The position numbers were made by a program, and so were the translations under genes. A stretch of DNA of 9,726 nt, taken from positions 1 through 9,726 of the forward strand of contig JACKCT010000041.1 of the NCBI GenBank assembly GCA_020633895.1, read 5' to 3'. Position 1 is the stretch's first letter. Each line of letters begins with the position of its first letter. Below, one piece after another: positions 1 through 4,960 of this stretch. The notes below the pieces were generated by a model. The model saw only the letters and a list, made by a program, of their open reading frames with translations, was not told the origin of the DNA and ran no database searches. The stretch is from Deltaproteobacteria bacterium. GTDB taxonomy: Bacteria; Lernaellota; Lernaellaia; JACKCT01.

Positions 1-101
1 GGTTCAAACACGGACAATCCCGGCCTTTGCCGGTTCATCCGGGCGAAGCCGTGAGTCGGCGTTTATTGACTAGCCGGTCGATTAAGCGCAAAAGAATCGC
101 C
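1..101. other. Upstream flank of the exporter gene
   Basis: No complete gene is visible here. Two forward frames run in from the left edge and stop at TGA 52-54 and TAG 71-73; either could be the last codons of a neighbour outside the window, and the sequence does not decide. TTGACT at 66-71 looks like a -35 box, but no good -10 lies at the right distance before the ATG at 102. The only Shine-Dalgarno-like stretch is the weak AAAGAA at 91-96. Confidence 0.3.
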
Positions 102-2465
102 ATGCTTGAAGCCCTCCAGCGCTTCGTCCAGGCTCGGCCACGGACCGTTTTGCTGATTTGCGCCGTGTGCGTGGTGGTATTCGGCGGCTTCGGAACGCGG
201 GTCGAAAAAGACAACTCCATGGCCAACATCGTCCCGGACGACGACCCGGTCATCTCCTACTACCGCAACGAATTTTCCAAGTATTTTCAGTCACGTGGAA
301 AGATCGTGGTGGGCGTCTTCGACGACGAGACGATCTACAACCCCCGCTCCCTGGCCAAGGTCGAACGCATCACCCGGGCGTTTCAGAACAACCCCAAGCT
401 GCAAAATGTGGTGAGTCTGTCGGCGGCCGAGACCTTCCTGCTCAGCGACGAAGGCATGCTGGACGTCGAGCCGGTGATGCCCCAAGCCCCCGCCGACGAG
501 GCGGGCGTGGCCGAGGTGCGTCGGCGCGTGGAGGACAACCGCTTCGTTCGCGACGGTCTGGTCTCCAAGGACGGCAAGGCGACGCTGGTGGTGGCCATGC
601 CGACCTTCGAGGTGGGGGACTCGGAAGCCTCGATGGCCCTCTACACGCAGATCGAGGATCTCCTGGCCGGCGAACGGGGCCCGGAAAAGGTCATCTTCGC
701 CGGATTCCCCGTCGCCATCGGCATGATCAACCACTTCATGACGCTGGACATGACGACCATGGTGCCGCTGGTCATCCTGGTCATGACCATCATCCTGTTC
801 CTGTCGTTCCGGTCGCTGCGGGGCGTCGTCATCCCCATGTCGGTGGTGGGCTTTTCGGCGATCTGCACCTTCGGCTTCATGGGCCTGACCGGCACGAAGA
901 TCACCGTCATCGGCACCTCCATCCCCATCGTGATGGTGGCCATCGGCGTGGCCGACGGCATCCACATTCTGGGGGAATACTACTGGCAGCTTCGGGCGGG
1001 CCGGTCCAATGCCGAGGCGGTGCGCCTGACCATGGAAGAACTCGCAAGCCCGGTGATGCTCACGTCCGTGACCACCACGGCGGGTTTTTTTGCCCTGGCC
1101 GCCTCCAAGATCGTGCCCATCCGGGAATACGGCGTGTTCGTGGGCATCGGCGTGATGGTGGCGATGATGTTTTCGCTGTGCTTCATCCCGGCGGTGCTGC
1201 TGGTCATCGGCAAGCCCAAGCGCCTGGGCGCCGTGGGCGGCGAGACGCGCATCAAGCTGCTGGACCGCATGTCCCGGGCGTTGGGTCACGTAGCGGTGCG
1301 CCGGGCGCCCATCGTGTTGGTCGGGTTTCTGGCGATGCTGGCCGGGACGATCTATCTGACCAGCAAGACGGTCGTCTCCCACAACACCATGGAAGAATTC
1401 AAGGAAGGCACCAGCATTCGGGTCGCCGACCGGCTGCTCAACGAGCACTTCGGCGGCACGTCGGTGCTGGCGGTCGCGCTGGACACGGGGCGGCCCGACG
1501 GGGTGAAGGATCCGGCATTCCTGGCCAAGGTGGCGGCGTTTCAGAAACACCTGCTCGAGCACCCGGCCGTGGGCTTTTCCGAGTCCCTGGCCGACTACAT
1601 TCGCGAGATGCATCGTGTGATGCGCGGCGGGGGCGACAAATTCGACCGCCTGCCCGGCAAGAGCGAACAGGTCGTCGACGAAGACGGCGAGACGCAGACC
1701 GTGGACGGCCGGCAGATGGTCGCCCAGTTCCTGCTGCTCTACGAAATGGCCGGCGGCTCGGAAATCGGCCGCCTGGTGGACGGTGAATACCGACGCACGT
1801 TGGTTTTGGCGAGCGTGCGCAGCTTCAACTCGGTGGTGCTCACGGACGTGATGCGCCATGTGCGGGAATTTTCCGACACCGGTTTCGGCCCGGACGTGGA
1901 CGTCAACTTCGCGGGCAACGGCTACGTCCAGCTCGAGATCGTGCATCTGCTGGTGGATGGGCAGATTCGCAGTCTGATGTTGTCCTTCGCCGTGGTCTTC
2001 CTGGTTTTGTTGGTGATTTTCCGTTCGCTGCGCTTCTCGTTCCTGGGGATCATCCCGCTATTCCTGACCGTCCTTCTCAACTTCTCCACCATGGTCGTCG
2101 CGGGCATTCCGCTGAACATCGGCACGGCGCTGATCGCCAGTATCTGCATCGGGATCGGGGTGGATTACGGGATTCACTTCATCCATCGCTTCCGGCTGGA
2201 GCGCTCCCGGGACGCGGGGTTGATCGACGCGCTCGATCACACCATGGACACGGTGGGTCGGGCGATCATCCTCAATGCCCTGGCGGTGGGACTCGGATTC
2301 GCGGTCCTCGTTTTTTCCAACTTCGTGCCCATCATCAACCTGGGAATCCTCATGCCCATGATGATGCTCGCCTCCGCCTTCGGCGCGATGATCATCATCC
2401 CGACGATCATCAGCCTGACCGCCAAGAAGGATGCGAAGGCCCAAACGGGCCAATCAGCCGCATAG
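102..2465 (+). CDS. RND-superfamily exporter (MMPL/SSD type)
   Basis: This is a 787-residue inner-membrane exporter of the RND superfamily, which as a family is driven by the proton gradient. It has the duplicated layout: helix 1 (about 15-31), a large periplasmic domain, helices 2-6 from about 220, helix 7 (about 402-420), a second periplasmic domain, and helices 8-12 from about 624. Helices 4 and 10 carry matching motifs GVADGIH (Asp 285) and GVDYGIHF (Asp 688), the positions where RND pumps keep proton-relay acids. The length fits single-chain lipid or hydrophobe exporters better than the roughly 1,000-residue AcrB type. The frame is open back to a TTG at 27, but I prefer ATG 102 because the extra 25 residues are basic and unlike the family start. 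No membrane-fusion or outer-membrane partner lies in the window and the substrate is unknown. HpnN-like hopanoid export is possible but unsupported. Confidence 0.9.
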   Translation: MLEALQRFVQARPRTVLLICAVCVVVFGGFGTRVEKDNSMANIVPDDDPVISYYRNEFSKYFQSRGKIVVGVFDDETIYNPRSLAKVERITRAFQNNPKLQNVVSLSAAETFLLSDEGMLDVEPVMPQAPADEAGVAEVRRRVEDNRFVRDGLVSKDGKATLVVAMPTFEVGDSEASMALYTQIEDLLAGERGPEKVIFAGFPVAIGMINHFMTLDMTTMVPLVILVMTIILFLSFRSLRGVVIPMSVVGFSAICTFGFMGLTGTKITVIGTSIPIVMVAIGVADGIHILGEYYWQLRAGRSNAEAVRLTMEELASPVMLTSVTTTAGFFALAASKIVPIREYGVFVGIGVMVAMMFSLCFIPAVLLVIGKPKRLGAVGGETRIKLLDRMSRALGHVAVRRAPIVLVGFLAMLAGTIYLTSKTVVSHNTMEEFKEGTSIRVADRLLNEHFGGTSVLAVALDTGRPDGVKDPAFLAKVAAFQKHLLEHPAVGFSESLADYIREMHRVMRGGGDKFDRLPGKSEQVVDEDGETQTVDGRQMVAQFLLLYEMAGGSEIGRLVDGEYRRTLVLASVRSFNSVVLTDVMRHVREFSDTGFGPDVDVNFAGNGYVQLEIVHLLVDGQIRSLMLSFAVVFLVLLVIFRSLRFSFLGIIPLFLTVLLNFSTMVVAGIPLNIGTALIASICIGIGVDYGIHFIHRFRLERSRDAGLIDALDHTMDTVGRAIILNALAVGLGFAVLVFSNFVPIINLGILMPMMMLASAFGAMIIIPTIISLTAKKDAKAQTGQSAA

Positions 2466-2497
2466 ATTTCTCACCTGCCTGTATATTTATTTTTACC

Positions 2498-2527
2498 GCA
2501 GGGGCGTTCCCAACACCCCGCCCCAGC
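2498..2527 (+). terminator. Hairpin after the exporter gene (no U tract)
   Basis: A GC-rich inverted repeat begins 32 bases after the exporter stop. GGGGCG (2501-2506) pairs with CGCCCC (2519-2524) around a 12-base loop, and two more pairs follow beyond an A-A mismatch. No T run follows, so it is not a standard intrinsic terminator. It could protect the mRNA 3' end or assist factor-dependent termination. Confidence 0.4.
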
Positions 2528-2537
2528 CTCCGCTGAC

Positions 2538-2575
2538 GAAATTTCACTAGCGATATTAAATAGTTGAAAAATTTC
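2538..2575 (+). promoter_or_regulatory. AT-rich block with repeated AAATTTC boxes
   Basis: The stretch 2541-2580 has about 25% G+C, in sharp contrast with its surroundings. It holds GAAATTTC (2538-2545, a perfect palindrome) and AAAATTTC (2568-2575), so AAATTTC recurs at exactly 30 bases. The boxes lie about 79 and 49 bases before the predicted RNA start at 2620, where an activator or UP-element contact would sit. No regulator can be named. CTGACG (2533-2538) and TTAAAT (2556-2561), 17 bases apart, could also form a weak promoter of their own. Confidence 0.35.
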
Positions 2576-2592
2576 TTTGCCGCCCCGTCGTC

Positions 2593-2614
2593 TTGGCACG
2601 CATCTTTCTATAGA
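2593..2614 (+). promoter_or_regulatory. Candidate promoter (sigma-54-like, overlapping -10)
   Basis: TTGGCACG at 2593-2600, followed after four bases by TTTCT at 2605-2609, matches the sigma-54 pattern (TGGCAC, five bases, TTGCW). The one serious flaw is T in place of G in the nearly invariant -12 GC. An overlapping TATAGA at 2609-2614 would serve as a housekeeping -10, but no good -35 lies 16-18 bases before it. Both readings predict a start near 2620, which is where the first RNA stem begins. Confidence 0.4.
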
Positions 2615-2619
2615 TCGTG

Positions 2620-2864
2620 GGCGAGAGTCTTTTTCAAATCCGCAATCGTCCCCGTGGAGAGCCTTCGCAAGAAGGGGCCGCCCGGTCAAAAAGATTCTCA
2701 CCGTCCGATTGGTCTCGAAGGAAGAAAATCGGCAGCGCGCCGTGCGGATCGCCTCCCACCTTCACGCGATCCGAACCGCCGCGGCGCGCTGCTGAAAAAC
2801 TTCCGGCCATCCTGTGTACTCGGCCGGCGAGGGTCTGCCCCAAAATCGCCGGCCGATTTTTTTT
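2620..2864 (+). ncRNA. Candidate structured RNA, unrecognised family
   Basis: This roughly 245-base stretch has no convincing protein frame but folds strongly by eye. Stem P1 pairs 2623-2634 with 2688-2699 (12 pairs, one G-U) and gains two more pairs past a C-A mismatch, reaching the predicted start at 2620. Inside P1, CCTTC (2662-2666) and GAAGG (2671-2675) close a GCAA tetraloop of the GNRA class. The second domain pairs 2729-2742 with 2782-2795 (14 pairs, one G-U) and, inside it, 2745-2752 with 2766-2773 (8 perfect pairs, 13-base loop), with a 2-by-8 internal loop. An intrinsic terminator ends it. I see no signature of RNase P, tmRNA, SRP, 6S or a common riboswitch. It could be a free small RNA or a regulated leader of the glycosyltransferase gene at 2910. 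The reverse strand could fold too, but the eight-T tail and the promoter favour plus. Confidence 0.5.
2820..2864 (+). terminator. Strong Rho-independent terminator
   Basis: Positions 2820-2830 and 2846-2856 form an 11-pair perfect stem, nearly all G-C (CGGCCGGCGA against TCGCCGGCCG plus one T-A pair). The 15-base loop contains a small GGG/CCC helix of its own. Eight T follow at 2857-2864. It cannot be ending the exporter message directly, since the stop codon is 355 bases upstream. It therefore most likely ends a separate transcript, or controls read-through into the gene at 2910. Confidence 0.8.
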
Positions 2865-2870
2865 GCCTTC

Positions 2871-2899
2871 TTGTCGCCGGATGCCGCGCCGTCTATCTT
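2871..2899 (+). promoter_or_regulatory. Candidate sigma-70 promoter for the TMTC-like gene
   Basis: TTGTCG (2871-2876) and TATCTT (2894-2899) are separated by exactly 17 bases, each matching four of six consensus positions. It lies directly after the terminator. The expected start, about 2905-2907, is only three to five bases before the ATG at 2910, so the message would be leaderless or nearly so. This agrees with the absence of a Shine-Dalgarno sequence before that ATG. Confidence 0.45.
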
Positions 2900-2909
2900 T
2901 TTCCCACCC

Positions 2910-4577
2910 ATGACGAACGCGGAAAAAAACAAGAAATTCATCGGCCATGTAGCGCTTTGGGTCTTGGCTCTGGTCCTGGCCGTCCTGCCGGCCCACGGCA
3001 AGCATGCCCGCAACGGCTGGACCTATGACGACGACGCGCTGATTGTCGGCAGCGACTGGTACGAACAGCCCCTGTCGTGGTCGTTTCTGTTCGAGGATCT
3101 GGGCGACACGCTGGTGGGCCGGCCCATGGGTTATTGGCGGCCGGGCCTGACCGCCATGTACCGCCTGGAATACGCCCTCTTCGGCAAGAATCCCGCCGGG
3201 TGGCATGGGACGGGGATCTTACTGCATCTGGCGGGCGTGCTTTTGCTGTTCGCGTGGGCGCGCGTTTATCTGCGCGACACCTATCGGGCGGGCCTTGTCG
3301 CCGCGATCTTCGCCGTCCATCCGGCCACGGCGGAAGTGGCGGGATCCATCAATTTCCAGACCTCCGCCGTCGAGGGGGCGTGTCTTTTCGCCGGGTTGCT
3401 GGGATTGGCCAAAGGCCGCGCATGGATTCCGGCCCTGGCGACAATCGGCGCGATCACCCAGCGCGAATCGGCCATGTTGATGCCGTTCATTTTCGCGGCA
3501 ATCGCCGTGATCGGACCGGAAGGCGTCACCCGCGAATCCGCCCGACGCGCCGCGCGCCTGGTCGCCCCTTCGTTCGCGGTCGTGGCCGTCTATTGGCTGC
3601 TGCGGCTGATGGCTGTCGACTCGCCGGTCTTGTATGCCCCGGAATCCTACCCCCTGGGCGTCCGCGTCGGCCTGATCGCGTTCCTGGTCGCCCGCACGCT
3701 CCTGCTGCCGCTGCCGCCGTTTTTGTCGATTCTCCACGTCCCCACGCCGAGCCTGGCGCCGATTCTCGTCGGCTACACCACGATCGCGCTGGTCGTTTTC
3801 CTGGGCGTGCGCCTTGTGCCGCAATATCGGCAACGCCCCGGCGACAACGCCCGCCCAATGGCCCTTTACGTCGCCACCGGCCTGTCCCTCGCGCCCTACC
3901 TGGGCTTCGCCGCGCCGTTCGTCCTGTTCGCCGAACACTACCTCTACGTGCCGCTCGCCCTCGCCCTGGCTTTCGTCGCGTCCGCCCTCCCGCCCCCCAC
4001 TCGCGCGGTCGCCGTCGTCATCAACGCCGCGGCGGCGATTCTGTTGGGCGGGTTTGCGGCGATCTCGTTTATTCGCGCCGACGCGTTCGTCACCAACGAC
4101 GCCTTGTTCAACGACGTGGGCCGGAAGTACCCCGATTCCTACTACGCCAAAAAACTCGAAGGCGAACATGCCTACGAAGACGGCGAGATGGAGGCGGCCG
4201 CCATGGCCTTTCGCGAAGCCCTCTCCCGGCCCGGCGGCGATCGGGGGGAGATCTGGAACGCCCTGGGCGACGTGCTCAACCATCAAGGCCGTCCAGCGGC
4301 GGCGGAGGAATGCTTCCGGCGGGCGGGGCCCTACGGCGAGGTGAATCTGGCGATCGTCCTATTCAACCAACGCAAAAATACCGATGAGCTATTCGGCCTG
4401 CTCAACAAAATCGAGGCCCGAGGCACCCGTCGGCAGGACATGCACCAATTGCTCCAGATGACGCGAAAAGCCCGCCGGGAATGGACGAAGCGCAAACAGA
4501 CCCCCAAGCCCGCCGCGCCGACCGCCACGCCCCGCCCGGAGGACGTGGCCGATGGACCGGCGAGGCCCGGCCCTTGA
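2910..4577 (+). CDS. TMTC-like GT-C membrane protein with TPR
   Basis: A 555-residue polytopic membrane protein resembling bacterial relatives of the TMTC/PMT glycosyltransferases, which move a sugar from a lipid carrier to a protein or glycan on the outer face of the membrane. Helix 1 spans about 11-29. Then come the acidic loop motif YDDDALI (39-45), RPMGYWRP (71-78), FAVHPATAEVAGSINFQTS (134-152) and AEHYLYVPLALA (341-352). These match the DD-acid, xRPL, avHP-xxxE and ERYLYLP landmarks of TMTC-type proteins. Residues about 411-475 look like one or two TPR units, and the tail after 520 is basic then Pro/Ala-rich. I chose ATG 2910 because helix 1 follows directly and the open frame upstream runs into a terminator. 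No Shine-Dalgarno is visible. Donor sugar and acceptor are unknown. The TPR part is shorter than in most TMTC proteins, and the catalytic role is inferred from motifs only. Confidence 0.75.
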   Translation: MTNAEKNKKFIGHVALWVLALVLAVLPAHGKHARNGWTYDDDALIVGSDWYEQPLSWSFLFEDLGDTLVGRPMGYWRPGLTAMYRLEYALFGKNPAGWHGTGILLHLAGVLLLFAWARVYLRDTYRAGLVAAIFAVHPATAEVAGSINFQTSAVEGACLFAGLLGLAKGRAWIPALATIGAITQRESAMLMPFIFAAIAVIGPEGVTRESARRAARLVAPSFAVVAVYWLLRLMAVDSPVLYAPESYPLGVRVGLIAFLVARTLLLPLPPFLSILHVPTPSLAPILVGYTTIALVVFLGVRLVPQYRQRPGDNARPMALYVATGLSLAPYLGFAAPFVLFAEHYLYVPLALALAFVASALPPPTRAVAVVINAAAAILLGGFAAISFIRADAFVTNDALFNDVGRKYPDSYYAKKLEGEHAYEDGEMEAAAMAFREALSRPGGDRGEIWNALGDVLNHQGRPAAAEECFRRAGPYGEVNLAIVLFNQRKNTDELFGLLNKIEARGTRRQDMHQLLQMTRKARREWTKRKQTPKPAAPTATPRPEDVADGPARPGP

Positions 4578-4608
4578 TCCCGAGCCTGGAAAACTTCTAG
4601 GGTAGGAT
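4574..4608 (+). promoter_or_regulatory. Weak promoter candidate before the small gene
   Basis: TTGATC (4574-4579) and TAGGGT (4598-4603) are 18 bases apart. An overlapping TAGGAT (4603-4608) is a better -10 but lacks a good -35. The -35 overlaps the stop codon of the upstream gene. The same TAGGnT form appears before the gene at 8418. The small gene could instead simply be read through from the gene before it, 88 bases away. Confidence 0.25.
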
Positions 4609-4665
4609 CTTCAAAAGTCGTCGCGCGGCGCGCGAGCGTTTTGCGTGGGAAGGAGACCGCACGCC

Positions 4666-4944
4666 ATGGCCCAGTTCCCCACCGGCAGCGCCAAAAAATT
4701 CGTCCAGTCGCTCGCCGACGGCTACGCCACGCTCACCGTCACCAACCTGCGAAAATTCGAGCCGCCCCAGCTTAAAGAGATGTTGAACAACATCGCGGTC
4801 GTCGAGCGGGAAAGCCGGGCGGAGCAGTTCGAGGAAGGCGACTTCGAAGGCAATCGCAGGAAAAATCACCGGCTGGCCAACCTGCGCCGCGCTCGTTTGG
4901 TGATCCACGGATTCGCGAAAAGCCGCCGCATCAGCCTTTCCTGA
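4666..4944 (+). CDS. Small unknown protein (92 aa)
   Basis: I do not recognise this family. The product is soluble-looking and highly charged, with no signal peptide or membrane helix. Residues about 22-50 could form a short strand (ATLTVTNL) and then an amphipathic helix, followed by an acidic stretch (EQFEEGDFEG) and a basic C-terminal third with RRKNHRLANLRRARLVIHGF. The base-rich end might bind nucleic acid or acidic lipid, but that is a guess. I trust it as a gene because AAGGAG (4650-4655) lies ten bases before the ATG, the frame fills the space neatly and it ends 16 bases before the convergent gene stop. It may be co-transcribed with the TMTC-like gene upstream. Confidence 0.65.
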   Translation: MAQFPTGSAKKFVQSLADGYATLTVTNLRKFEPPQLKEMLNNIAVVERESRAEQFEEGDFEGNRRKNHRLANLRRARLVIHGFAKSRRISLS

Positions 4945-4960
4945 TCGCTCGCCGTTTGCC

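Noticed and set aside
27-101. TTG 27 as exporter start
   Set aside because: It adds 25 basic residues before the normal family N-terminus and lacks a good ribosome site; ATG 102 fits better.
158-1786. Long plus-strand open frame, about 542 codons, in another phase of the exporter
   Set aside because: The composition is Arg/Gly/His-rich with no domain, and it overlaps a well-supported gene.
291-1946. Long minus-strand open frame, about 551 codons, opposite the exporter
   Set aside because: The product is extremely His/Asp/Arg-rich and low in complexity, a typical antisense shadow of a G+C-rich membrane-protein gene. The plus frame has clear RND motifs.
2711-2740. Resemblance to the SRP RNA core (GGTC, GAAGGAAG, GCAGC in order)
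   Set aside because: Spacing and pairing do not form the SRP domain IV loop; the GCAGC takes part in the long hairpin at 2729-2795.
2564-3028. Several short open frames in the exporter-TMTC gap (plus starts at 2564, 2577, 2617; minus 2634-3206)
   Set aside because: None has a ribosome binding site, most need rare starts, they overlap each other and the next gene, and the pairing structure explains the stretch better.
3219-4286. Minus-strand open frame, about 355 codons, opposite the TMTC-like gene
   Set aside because: It is a charged low-complexity product, an antisense shadow.
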